Source: Chitinispirillaceae bacterium (lineage in GTDB: Bacteria > Fibrobacterota > Chitinivibrionia > Chitinivibrionales > Chitinispirillaceae). Taken from it: a DNA stretch of 64,000 nucleotides. The position numbers and the translations under genes were made by a program. The notes below the pieces were generated by a model, which saw only the letters and a program-made list of their open reading frames with translations, searched no databases and had not been told where the DNA came from. Where the stretch lies: assembly GCA_016929595.1 (NCBI GenBank), contig JAFGIN010000193.1, positions 1 through 64,000 of the forward strand. Reading direction: 5' to 3'. Of this stretch, positions 26,137 through 34,345 are shown piece after piece; within the stretch, counting starts at the first letter, position 1; every line of letters starts with the position of its first letter.

Positions 26137-27249
26137 ATGAGTCTTCGGGTTCTGGTTGTCGATGATACTATCATTTTCAGGACGATACTTGCTGATGTCC
26201 TGAGAGAAATTGATGATGTTGAAGTTGTGGGAACTGCACCGAATGGAAAATCTGCAATTGCCAAAATAGCAGAATTAAAACCCGATCTTGTTACGCTTGA
26301 TATCGAAATGCCGGGAATGAATGGCATTGAAGTACTCGAACAGATCCGTCTGAATAATTACTCAACTGGAGTGATTGTCGTAAGTTCCTTCACAGAAAGC
26401 GGAAGTACCTATACAATCCAGGCGCTTGAAAAAGGTGCTTTTGATTTCATTACCAAACCTTCAGAAGATACCATTGAGAAAAACAAGACATTTATAAAAA
26501 ATGAATTGCAGCCTAAAATAAGGATTTTTTTACGGAAGTGGGAGATCCGGTCGATTCTGAAAGGTTCGTTTTCGCCTGCTTCTGGTGGTCGTAAGCCAGG
26601 TTTAGAAAGTAAGGTGCTGACTACTCCTGTACTTGTCAGCAGTACTACCACAAAAAAAATGGTACATCCTCAGATGATTCTCATAGGAGTTTCAACAGGG
26701 GGGCCAGCAGCGCTTTCTGTTATTATTCCTCAGATTCCTTCAAATATCAATGTACCGGTTTTTATCGTTCAACATATGCCGCCCATGTTTACGCAGGCAC
26801 TTGCCGAAAGTCTTCAATCAAAATCAAAATTAGAAGTAATGGAAGCTGCAGATGGAATTGAACCAATGCCCGGCTGCGTTTATATCGCACCTGGTGGAAA
26901 GCAGATGAAGCTTGTAAAGACTCCTGGCAATTTAAAACGCATCGAGATTACAGATGATCCCCCCGAAAATAATTGTAAACCAGCGGTTGATTACCTTTTT
27001 AGATCGGTTGCAAGTAATTTTCCGGCACAGTCTGTTGCGGTTATACTGACCGGAATGGGCAGTGATGGGACAATCGGTTTGAAATTACTTAAGAGGCAGG
27101 GGTGCCAGATCATTGCACAGGATGAAGCAAGTTGTGTTGTTTTTGGAATGCCGCGTTCTGCTATTGAAGCTGGAGTGGTTGATGAAGTGCTGCCGCTTGG
27201 CAAAATCGCTGAACGAATGACTGAGATCGTAAAACGGGGTAGGATTTGA
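26137..27249 (+). CDS. cheB: Chemotaxis response regulator protein-glutamate methylesterase CheB
   Basis: 370 residues. The receiver domain begins LRVLVVDDTIIFRTIL and has its phospho-Asp at D55 (LVTLDIEMPGMNG). A linker leads to the methylesterase domain, with the catalytic Ser in GVSTGGPAAL, His in VQHMPPMFTQ and Asp in TGMGSDGTIGL. It removes methyl groups from receptor glutamates and so resets sensitivity. Its stop overlaps the cheR start by four bases (TTGA). Confidence 0.96.
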   Translation: MSLRVLVVDDTIIFRTILADVLREIDDVEVVGTAPNGKSAIAKIAELKPDLVTLDIEMPGMNGIEVLEQIRLNNYSTGVIVVSSFTESGSTYTIQALEKGAFDFITKPSEDTIEKNKTFIKNELQPKIRIFLRKWEIRSILKGSFSPASGGRKPGLESKVLTTPVLVSSTTTKKMVHPQMILIGVSTGGPAALSVIIPQIPSNINVPVFIVQHMPPMFTQALAESLQSKSKLEVMEAADGIEPMPGCVYIAPGGKQMKLVKTPGNLKRIEITDDPPENNCKPAVDYLFRSVASNFPAQSVAVILTGMGSDGTIGLKLLKRQGCQIIAQDEASCVVFGMPRSAIEAGVVDEVLPLGKIAERMTEIVKRGRI

Positions 27250-28085
27250 TACCCGTTACATCTCAGGAACTTCAGTTGTGGGGTACATTTATAAAAAGTG
27301 TGTGCGGGAATAATATCGAAGATAAAGCTTATCTCATAGAAAGCAGACTTTCTCCAATCGCAAAAGAATTAAACTGCGATTCATGGCAGGAACTATACTA
27401 TAAAGTAAAAAATGACATAAGCGGAACACTGAAAAGAAAAATAATTAATGCCATCACTACAAATGAAACCTCGTTTTTCCGGGATAACAGCCCGTTTGAA
27501 ATGTTAAAATACAAGATTCTCCCTGATCTTATAGATAAACGAAAAAAAACTACCCCTTCAGGAAGTGATATCCCTATAAGAATCTGGAGCGCAGCATGTT
27601 CGACCGGACAGGAGCTCTACAGTATTGCTATTGCTATCAGAGAAACTGTCGGGAATCTCAAAGGATATGATGTGCGCCTGTTAGGAACTGACATTTCTGA
27701 TGATGTGGTGACAAAAGCCAGTCGGGGTATCTACGGCAAAATTGAGATTGAACGCGGACTTGCTCCCGATATGCTTAACAGATATTTTGAAAAAAAAGAC
27801 AGTGAATGGAAAATCAAGGATGAAATAAGGGCTTTGGCAACCTTTAAACATATTAACCTGTTGGAATCTGTTACATTTCCCAATAAGTTTGATATCGTTT
27901 TCTGTAGAAATGTCGCAATTTACTTTTTAACAGATGATCGTAAAAAACTATACACAAACATAGGGAAAGAGCTTGCTTCTGATGGCTATCTTATAATAGG
28001 TGCGACCGAATCATTGGCAAATCTTTGTCCGCAGTTTCAATCTTTCAGATATCTGCGTTCAGTTTATTACCAACTGAAGAGATAG
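27246..28085 (+). CDS. cheR: Chemotaxis protein methyltransferase CheR
   Basis: 279 residues from a TTG start coupled to the cheB stop. The N-terminal helical domain has TTNETSFFRDNSPFEML, and the SAM-binding part has RIWSAACSTGQELYSIAIA, LGTDISDDVV and IVFCRNVAIYF. It methylates receptor glutamates. In most CheR proteins the SAM loop reads STGEEPYS; here it is STGQELYS, a mild deviation. It is the last gene of the operon. I see no strong terminator before the convergent NUDIX gene. Confidence 0.94.
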   Translation: MIPVTSQELQLWGTFIKSVCGNNIEDKAYLIESRLSPIAKELNCDSWQELYYKVKNDISGTLKRKIINAITTNETSFFRDNSPFEMLKYKILPDLIDKRKKTTPSGSDIPIRIWSAACSTGQELYSIAIAIRETVGNLKGYDVRLLGTDISDDVVTKASRGIYGKIEIERGLAPDMLNRYFEKKDSEWKIKDEIRALATFKHINLLESVTFPNKFDIVFCRNVAIYFLTDDRKKLYTNIGKELASDGYLIIGATESLANLCPQFQSFRYLRSVYYQLKR

Positions 28086-28224
28086 TAACGGCTTCAGAAT
28101 TGTCGAATCTTCTCTCGATAGTAGTTATCGGGATCGATTCTTAATTACAGTGCTTTTTGATACCGATACCGAAATGAATACCGAAATGAATACCTGTCCA
28201 TCGTATTATGAGGCGGTTAATAAC

Positions 28225-28890
28225 TCATTGCGCAGACCTGCTCTGTTGTGCAAAGCGATTGAAAAGAAATAACCCTGCCATCACCTGTATTGACGTGCAA
28301 TTAGAGATAATCTCATCCTGAGGCGCAAGGTCAACGGTTATGTATTCTTTTTCATCACTGTTGCCGCACTTTTTACCCTTAAATCCGTTGAACTGTTCAT
28401 CACTGACCTCTTTTATACACCCAAAGAAGTAGATCGCTTCATCGGAAGCACCAGGTGAGCTGTAAAGAGGTTCACTGTTTAACGGAAATATTTCATTGTC
28501 ACTTATAACAAGACCGGTTTCTTCCTGGAGTTCCCTGATCGCTACCCCTGTAGGATCATCGGTTGAATCATCAAGCATACCGGCAGGAAACTCTATAGTC
28601 AATTGACCGCTGGCAATACGTCGTTGCTTAACAATTAAAAAGAGCTCTTCGTTCGTCTTACGGTTTCTTATACAGGGTACAATTACCGATGCGTGGCCTC
28701 GTATAAAAACTATGCCAGGAAGCGGCTTCCCTTCTGGTGATATTGTTTGTGTGTCCAGCAATGCAAACAACAATGATCTGTCTTTTTTGCGGATTTCGGC
28801 AACAGATTGCACCGCCTGTACCTCTGTACCCGATTTTTTTAATGTGTTAAGCCAGTGACGGACTTTTTTTTCGTTGTTAATTGTACTCAT
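28225..28890 (-). CDS. NUDIX hydrolase, ADP-ribose pyrophosphatase-like
   Basis: 221 residues from ATG 28890; a longer frame back to 29007 overlaps the upstream gene and lacks family similarity. The NUDIX region reads PAGMLDDSTDDPTGVAIREL and continues QEETGLV. The REL-QEE-TGL core is intact. The Glu that normally follows Gx5 is replaced by Asp, with one extra residue in the loop. ADP-ribose pyrophosphatases and related nucleoside-diphosphate hydrolases share the upstream PGIVFIRGHASVIVPCI-type strand. The substrate is not certain. Confidence 0.88.
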   Translation of the reverse strand: MSTINNEKKVRHWLNTLKKSGTEVQAVQSVAEIRKKDRSLLFALLDTQTISPEGKPLPGIVFIRGHASVIVPCIRNRKTNEELFLIVKQRRIASGQLTIEFPAGMLDDSTDDPTGVAIRELQEETGLVISDNEIFPLNSEPLYSSPGASDEAIYFFGCIKEVSDEQFNGFKGKKCGNSDEKEYITVDLAPQDEIISNCTSIQVMAGLFLFNRFAQQSRSAQ

Positions 28891-28954
28891 TATAAACCTG
28901 TTCAATATGTGTGAATAACCGGTTCTAAAACCATCACAGTATATGCCATCATAT

Positions 28955-30277
28955 CTATTTGAAAAAAAAGTGACATACAAGCAGAGAACCAAGAATTCCA
29001 GCTGCATCAGCGCAGAGCGCAGCCGGAAGTGCGTGTCGTGTCTTTTTTATGCCGGCAGCACCGAAGTAAACTGCCAGTACATAAAAGGTTGTTTCTGTTG
29101 AACCCTGAATTACAGATGCGAGAAATGATGAGAAACTGTCGGGAGCTTTGGAAACAATTTCGGACATGAGTCCAAATGCACCTGTACCTGAAAGAGGTCG
29201 AAGAAGTGCCATTGGAAGAACTTCTACCGGCATCCCTATAAGTGAAAGGAGCGGTGATGTCAATTTTGTAAGAATTGTCAAAGCTCCACTTTCACGGAAA
29301 ATTCCAATTGCTACAAAAATTGCAACCATATAGGGTATTATCCGCACCGCAACATTAAATCCCTCTTTTGCACCTTCAGTGACGCTTTCGTAAACTTTTA
29401 CACCTCGGAGAAATCCAAACAGCAGCAATCCTCCCATGATTATGGGAATAAGCCAGTCAGTCATTTTTGTAACGGTATCCAGGGAGAATGGTGGCATTCC
29501 ATGTTTGTACCATCTGGCTGCTATGGCATAAAGGAACAATGCCAGAGCAGTGTATCCGATTATCTTCATAATGACCGATACTTTGACAAGTTCAACTTCC
29601 GGTTGTACAATCTCCTGCTCAAGGTTTTTTGTCAAATTCTCTGCTGATGAATTATATACATCCTCACTACATGATGAGCGACCAGCCAGGAGTTTGGAAA
29701 CAATGATTGCAACCGTTGTTGAAATTACTGTTGCAAGAATTGCCGGTATTAGAATCGCTGATGGCGTAGTTGCTCCTGCCGCAGCTCGTACGGCAATAAC
29801 TCCCAGTGGTAAAATTGTGACAGATGATGTATTGACTGCAAGAAATAAACACATCGAATTTGTTGCAGTACCTTTATTCGGATTTATTTTTTCAAGTTCA
29901 GTCATTGCTTTTATACCCATGGGGGTAGCTGCATTTCCCAATCCCAGCATGTTAGCTGCCATATTCATGATCATCGCGCTCATTGCCGGGTGTTCAGCCG
30001 GAACATCCGGAAAAAGCCATACCATTACAGGCCGAATTGCCTTTGCAATAATTTTCATTAGTCCGGCATGTTCGGCTACCTTCATGATACCAAGCCACAA
30101 TGCCATTGCTCCGATAAGATTGAATGCAAGCGTAACAGCGTTTTTAGCTGAATCAAAGGATGCTTTGGTAATGACATCCATTTTATTGGTATATGCAGCA
30201 GTGAGTATACCGCTGAGTATGAGAAATAACCAGATTACGTTGATTGCAGCAGGCTTTTTTTCCATGAGTCTATCCAT
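28955..30277 (-). CDS. SpmA-SpmB fusion (nucleoside-recognition/Gate domain membrane protein)
   Basis: 440 residues with about ten membrane segments. The N-terminal half matches SpmA (MNMAANMLGLGNAATPMGIKA within it) and the C-terminal half SpmB (RESGALTILTKL, then ALLRPLSGTGAFGLM). In Bacillus the two are separate spore-maturation proteins, yet fused forms are widespread in non-spore-formers, where the transported substrate is unknown. There is no hint of sporulation here. ATG 30277 is used; ATG 30265 is equally possible because neither has a strong ribosome-binding site. The downstream NUDIX gene is probably in the same unit. Confidence 0.9.
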   Translation of the reverse strand: MDRLMEKKPAAINVIWLFLILSGILTAAYTNKMDVITKASFDSAKNAVTLAFNLIGAMALWLGIMKVAEHAGLMKIIAKAIRPVMVWLFPDVPAEHPAMSAMIMNMAANMLGLGNAATPMGIKAMTELEKINPNKGTATNSMCLFLAVNTSSVTILPLGVIAVRAAAGATTPSAILIPAILATVISTTVAIIVSKLLAGRSSCSEDVYNSSAENLTKNLEQEIVQPEVELVKVSVIMKIIGYTALALFLYAIAARWYKHGMPPFSLDTVTKMTDWLIPIIMGGLLLFGFLRGVKVYESVTEGAKEGFNVAVRIIPYMVAIFVAIGIFRESGALTILTKLTSPLLSLIGMPVEVLPMALLRPLSGTGAFGLMSEIVSKAPDSFSSFLASVIQGSTETTFYVLAVYFGAAGIKKTRHALPAALCADAAGILGSLLVCHFFFK

Positions 30278-30308
30278 TTGTTATGATGCGTAATGTGAGA
30301 TGTCCGGT

Positions 30309-30962
30309 TTATTTACCTTCCCAACCGTGTTCACCAATAAGAGGCACAAAAACCACATTTGCTGCAACTTTACAGGTGAGTTCATGTTCAGTTCTGTCGT
30401 ATTGGAAAAGCTCCTGACAGCTACGGTCACCGGCAGGAATTATCATGCGTCCATTAATGGAAAGCTGATTGCATAGTGTTTCCGGAACAGTAGGGGCTCC
30501 GGCTGTTACAATAATTTTATCAAATGGTCCATGCTGAGGCCAGCCGCAGGAACCATCAGCTACTTTAAATACGATATTTTCGTATCCCATATCCCGAAGT
30601 CGCTTTCGTGTGGTATCACTCATCTCCCGGTGGCGTTCGATGGTGTATACTCTCCGGGAAAACTGCGCCAGTATTGCCGTTTGAAATCCACTGCCGGTTC
30701 CGATTTCCAGTATCTTCTCATCCTTCTTTAACGCCAGAAGCTCTGTCATCAGTGCTACGATATAAGGTTGAGAGATAGTCTGGCCGAATCCGATTGGTAA
30801 AGCGTTGTCATCATACGCCTGTGCATACATGGCGCCATCAACGAAGAGATGTCGTGGGACTTTTCTGAATGCGTCAAGAACCCGTTCATCTGTAATACCT
30901 TTACTTCTAAGTATTTTGATCAGACGTTCTGATGCAATTTCCGGTTTTAAATGGTTGTTCAT
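30309..30962 (-). CDS. pcm: Protein-L-isoaspartate O-methyltransferase
   Basis: 217 residues. Pcm repairs isoaspartyl damage in aged proteins. It has the N-terminal SKGITDERVLDAFRKVPRHLF, the family stretch IGFGQTISQPYIVALMTELL and the SAM motif ILEIGTGSGFQTAILA. I chose ATG 30962, five bases after the preceding GT2 stop, since it gives the usual length; the longer frame to 31019 would lie within the GT2 gene. Confidence 0.94.
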   Translation of the reverse strand: MNNHLKPEIASERLIKILRSKGITDERVLDAFRKVPRHLFVDGAMYAQAYDDNALPIGFGQTISQPYIVALMTELLALKKDEKILEIGTGSGFQTAILAQFSRRVYTIERHREMSDTTRKRLRDMGYENIVFKVADGSCGWPQHGPFDKIIVTAGAPTVPETLCNQLSINGRMIIPAGDRSCQELFQYDRTEHELTCKVAANVVFVPLIGEHGWEGK

Positions 30963-30967
30963 GCGTT

Positions 30968-31681
30968 TTATTGTATCTTTTTGAGTTGAGAATGTACCGA
31001 GAGGACTGCCCGGACCCATCGGATTGTATCATAAAAATGAGAAATATGACTCGTTTCATCCAAATATACTGTCTGAATCGGTACAAATCCTACAGAATAA
31101 CCGGCGGATGCAGCCTTAAGAAGGACTTCTGACTCCATTTCAAAACGGTTATACTCGATAGTGATAGAAGTAATGAAAGAAAGTGAATAGATTCTGTATC
31201 CGCATTGTGAATCAAGGATTGGCTGCCTGCAGTATGCAGACATAATCCACGAGGTAATTTTGTTGGAAAGAATTCGTGCTGCAGGCATTTTTCCTATACG
31301 CATCTCCCTTTTACCAACGCATATAGCGGTTTGAGGATGCTTTCCGATGTAATCCAGAAAAACCGGGATATCTGCTATTGCGTGCTGCCCATCTGCATCC
31401 ATCGTAAAAATCCAGGATACGTTACCTTTTTTTTCAAAATGTTGAAATCCGGTTCTGAGTGCGCCGCCTTTACCCTTGTTGACAGAATGAACAATGCAGG
31501 TTATTCCGTATCTCTCACAAACCCCAACGGTGGCGTCTCCGGATGCATCATCGATGACAATAATATTTTCTGCAGGGACAATGTCAATGAGTTCCGGTAA
31601 AAAATTTTCGAGGCTACCTGCTGCTTTATATGCGGGAATACAGATACAGATATTTTCAGGCCAGCTTGGAAGCAACATCAA
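30968..31681 (-). CDS. Family 2 glycosyltransferase (polyprenyl-phosphate type)
   Basis: 237 residues with a GT-A fold: ICIPAYKAAGSLENFLPELI at the N terminus, IIVIDDASGDATV, and the metal-binding DADGQH motif. This resembles dolichyl/undecaprenyl-phosphate mannosyl- or glucosyltransferases without a C-terminal membrane domain. Its start overlaps the end of the DUF374 acyltransferase gene by 26 bases, which suggests a shared role in envelope lipid or glycan assembly. The sugar cannot be told from the sequence. Confidence 0.9.
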   Translation of the reverse strand: MMLLPSWPENICICIPAYKAAGSLENFLPELIDIVPAENIIVIDDASGDATVGVCERYGITCIVHSVNKGKGGALRTGFQHFEKKGNVSWIFTMDADGQHAIADIPVFLDYIGKHPQTAICVGKREMRIGKMPAARILSNKITSWIMSAYCRQPILDSQCGYRIYSLSFITSITIEYNRFEMESEVLLKAASAGYSVGFVPIQTVYLDETSHISHFYDTIRWVRAVLSVHSQLKKIQ

Positions 31682-32333
31682 ATTTCTCCTGTATCAATGT
31701 CCTGACAGACTCAACCTTATCATTAGAGTCTGGTACATCCCCTGCATAGAGTGGAGCGCTGACATGGATGTTAACTCTTGTAAATGGTTTAGGGATCATG
31801 AACCTGTCCCAGCTTTTTAATCTCCACACCTGTTGAGGCTTTACAGTCAGAATAATTACAGGTGCACCTGAGAGTGCAGCAAGTTGAGCCGCTCCCGATT
31901 TCACCACCTCCCGTGGCCCGCGTGGGCCATCTGGTGTTATTGCTATTGACCCCTGATCATTGAGTACTTTAATGCTCTGGCGTAGAACCGCCGTGCCCCC
32001 TCTGTGAGAAGAACCTGAGATGATCGAGTGACGCCATTTACCGGCAATATATGAAGCCAGAATCCCATCACGGCTTCGGGAAACAATCGCGTGTATTCCG
32101 CTGTCTCTGAATTTAAAGGAGAGCGGCAGCAGTTGGGAGTGCCAGAATGCGTATATTCGTCCGTAATCTGCTCTCTCTGATGGTGCCATATTGGTCTGAC
32201 CGCTCAAAGATACTTTCCAGGTGAAACCAATCGCGCTGCTGAGCGCCCATATCGCAGTTCCTGCAGCTCTTGATGAAAACTGTGCTGGAACAAGGGTATT
32301 ATGATCTGATCTGGAATCTTCTGATATATGCAT
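31656..32333 (-). CDS. DUF374 family lysophospholipid acyltransferase-like protein
   Basis: 225 residues from ATG 32333; TTG 32339 is an in-frame alternative. It has IYAFWHSQLLPLSF, in which the His corresponds to the acyltransferase HX4D box but the Asp position is not obvious, then VSRSRDGILASYIA and ITPDGPRGPREVVKSGAAQL, typical of DUF374. The family is thought to transfer acyl chains to lipid A precursors or lysolipids. It probably acts on the inner membrane. It is coupled to the GT2 gene downstream and close to the 100-residue ORF upstream. Confidence 0.85.
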   Translation of the reverse strand: MHISEDSRSDHNTLVPAQFSSRAAGTAIWALSSAIGFTWKVSLSGQTNMAPSERADYGRIYAFWHSQLLPLSFKFRDSGIHAIVSRSRDGILASYIAGKWRHSIISGSSHRGGTAVLRQSIKVLNDQGSIAITPDGPRGPREVVKSGAAQLAALSGAPVIILTVKPQQVWRLKSWDRFMIPKPFTRVNIHVSAPLYAGDVPDSNDKVESVRTLIQEKFDVASKLA

Positions 32334-32344
32334 TGTCAAATGTT

Positions 32345-32647
32345 TTATTCTTTGTTATCCCTCTGGATATATGCTGTAACAGCATCTTTCAATGTGCCTC
32401 TGCCACCGAGATAAATCAGGTCCTGCAGAATGTTAACAAAAGCGATACCGAAAATGTTTCTCTGGTCACTATATACGATGCGATATTCATCTTTCTGGAA
32501 AACGGTCCATATATCGATACTATGACCGTTCAAGGTTTCACATTTCACCTTTTCTGGCTTTACAAAGTACTGTTTGAGCTCCCTGAACTCCTCTGGAAGC
32601 AGCTGCACTTCCTTTTTCATGAAATCTTCGACGGTCTCACCATTCAT
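32345..32647 (-). CDS. Small conserved-looking hypothetical protein
   Basis: 100 residues beginning MNGETVEDFMKKEVQLLPEE. It has a hydrophobic stretch IFGIAFVNILQDLIYLGGRG and an acidic, Lys-rich N-terminal half. AGGAAGGA lies six bases before the ATG, so translation is likely. I do not recognise the family. It is 11 bases upstream of the DUF374 gene and on the same strand, probably the first gene of that unit. Confidence 0.6.
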   Translation of the reverse strand: MNGETVEDFMKKEVQLLPEEFRELKQYFVKPEKVKCETLNGHSIDIWTVFQKDEYRIVYSDQRNIFGIAFVNILQDLIYLGGRGTLKDAVTAYIQRDNKE

Positions 32648-32766
32648 TAGAAATCCTTCCTGTGAATATGTTTTGAAAAAATTATATTCTGCAGGCTTCT
32701 AATACATATATTTCCATCATTATAGATTAAATCTGATGAAATTTCTCCATTCTTTTTTCGAATAGT

Positions 32767-33540
32767 ATGCAATTTTTTGATACACACTGCCATCTTCAGG
32801 ATGAACGATTTAAAAATGATGCTGATACAGTTATCAGGCAGGCCATTGATGATGGGGTGGAGTATTTTGTGTGCTGCGGCAGCAGCGAATCGGATTGGGG
32901 AGATGTTGCGAATCTTGCACGAAGCTGGAAACAGATCATTCCGGCATTTGGAATTCATCCCTGGTATCAGAAGTGTCGAAGTACAAAATGGCAGGAGCAT
33001 CTGAGATTCCATCTTTATGAATTTCCTGAGGCGGCAGTAGGGGAGATTGGTCTTGATCACCATCATACTTCAAATGACTGGAATGAACAGAAGAGTCTTT
33101 TCGTCCAGCAACTTCAGCTTGCCGCTGAACTGAACCGGCCGGTTTCAATACATTGTCTGAAGGCCTGGGGAGATCTTATCAGTGCTTTTTCTATGGCCCC
33201 TGAACTAACCGGCGCTACAATACTTCACTCATTTTCCGGCTCACTTGAAATGGCAGGAGTGCTGGAAAAAATGGGGTGCTATTTTTCATTTTCCGGTGCT
33301 GTTACATATGATAATCATACAAAAATCCGCAAAGCAGCTCAGTTGGTACGACCAGAACGAATACTGCTTGAAACTGATTCACCCGATATTGTTCCGATGG
33401 GGTATAATGGATATACCCGGCCATCAGCTATACAACAGATAAATAAAGTGGTAGCATCGCTCAGGGGTCTCAATGAGCTGGAGATGTCGGATATTGTATT
33501 TAAAAATGCTCTTAGATGTTTTAAGGTAGATAATGAATAA
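32767..33540 (+). CDS. tatD: TatD family metal-dependent hydrolase
   Basis: 257 residues with the family metal ligands in order: FFDTHCHLQDE (HxH), GEIGLDHHH (Glu), SIHCLKAWGD (His), ILHSFSGS (His) and LLETDSPDI (Asp). TatD proteins are 3'-5' DNA/RNA exonucleases or deoxyribonucleases. It is one of the shorter members. No ribosome-binding site is seen before the ATG. The stop overlaps the start of tcdA by eight bases. Confidence 0.93.
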   Translation: MQFFDTHCHLQDERFKNDADTVIRQAIDDGVEYFVCCGSSESDWGDVANLARSWKQIIPAFGIHPWYQKCRSTKWQEHLRFHLYEFPEAAVGEIGLDHHHTSNDWNEQKSLFVQQLQLAAELNRPVSIHCLKAWGDLISAFSMAPELTGATILHSFSGSLEMAGVLEKMGCYFSFSGAVTYDNHTKIRKAAQLVRPERILLETDSPDIVPMGYNGYTRPSAIQQINKVVASLRGLNELEMSDIVFKNALRCFKVDNE

Positions 33541-34309
33541 ACGATTTTCCCGTACTGCATTATTGCTGGGTGACCAGGGGTTGGAGCGGTTGCAGGTCGC
33601 ACGGGTTGTTGTATTTGGACTGGGTGGTGTCGGTGCGTATACTGCAGAGTCGCTCGTTAGAAGCGGCGTCGGATATATACGTATCGTTGATTTTGATACG
33701 GTAAAGCTTTCAAATTGCAACCGTCAGATTCTTGCACTGGAAAGTACTTTGGGAATGCTTAAAACCGATGCTGCGTATAACAGGCTCAAAGATATCAATC
33801 CATTGTGTGAAGTTGACAGGCGGGTTGAATTTGTTGACGAAAAAACAGCACCCGGTCTTCTTGAAGGAATCGAATATGCTGTCGATGCTATCGACAGCGT
33901 ATCATCAAAGGTATCGCTGCTTGCGCATGCTCATATGTTGGGCATACCGATAGTCACATCGATGGGATCTGCAAGAAAAACAGATCCGTTTCTTATTCGC
34001 AGTGGTGACATTTCAGAGTCGTATAACTGTCCGCTCGCTAAAATTATCCGCAAACGTCTTCACAGAAGAAATATCTTCGAGGGAATACGGTGTGTCTATT
34101 CTGTAGAACCTGTTGATAAAAATGGTGATGCAGAGAGGGAACTGGATTCAGAGGAAACATTTACCCGTGGAAGAGAGAGGGCTCCTCTGGGCAGTATTGC
34201 TTATATGACGGGAATGTTTGGACTGGCTGCAGCCCGTGAATTGATCGACCTTATCCTGAACCCACACTCTGACAAGGCCAAAGAAGACTTAATGAGTGGC
34301 GTTTGTTAG
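33533..34309 (+). CDS. tcdA: tRNA threonylcarbamoyladenosine dehydratase
   Basis: 258 residues of the ThiF/E1-like family. VVFGLGGVGAYTAESLVRSG carries the nucleotide-binding loop, and DFDTVKLSNCNRQ and the later NCPLAK contribute to the active site. TcdA cyclises t6A to ct6A in tRNA using ATP. The protein lacks an obvious C-terminal membrane anchor, as in the short form. It overlaps tatD by eight bases. Confidence 0.93.
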   Translation: MNKRFSRTALLLGDQGLERLQVARVVVFGLGGVGAYTAESLVRSGVGYIRIVDFDTVKLSNCNRQILALESTLGMLKTDAAYNRLKDINPLCEVDRRVEFVDEKTAPGLLEGIEYAVDAIDSVSSKVSLLAHAHMLGIPIVTSMGSARKTDPFLIRSGDISESYNCPLAKIIRKRLHRRNIFEGIRCVYSVEPVDKNGDAERELDSEETFTRGRERAPLGSIAYMTGMFGLAAARELIDLILNPHSDKAKEDLMSGVC

Positions 34310-34345
34310 AATTTTATACCGGTTCGATTACTCAACTCTTCATTG

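Noticed and set aside
28955-30277. Evidence of sporulation from the SpmA-SpmB fusion
   Set aside because: Fused Spm proteins are widespread in non-sporulating diderms and no other sporulation gene is present.
32647-33066. 139-codon minus-strand ORF over tatD
   Set aside because: It is the antisense shadow of the well-supported tatD gene.
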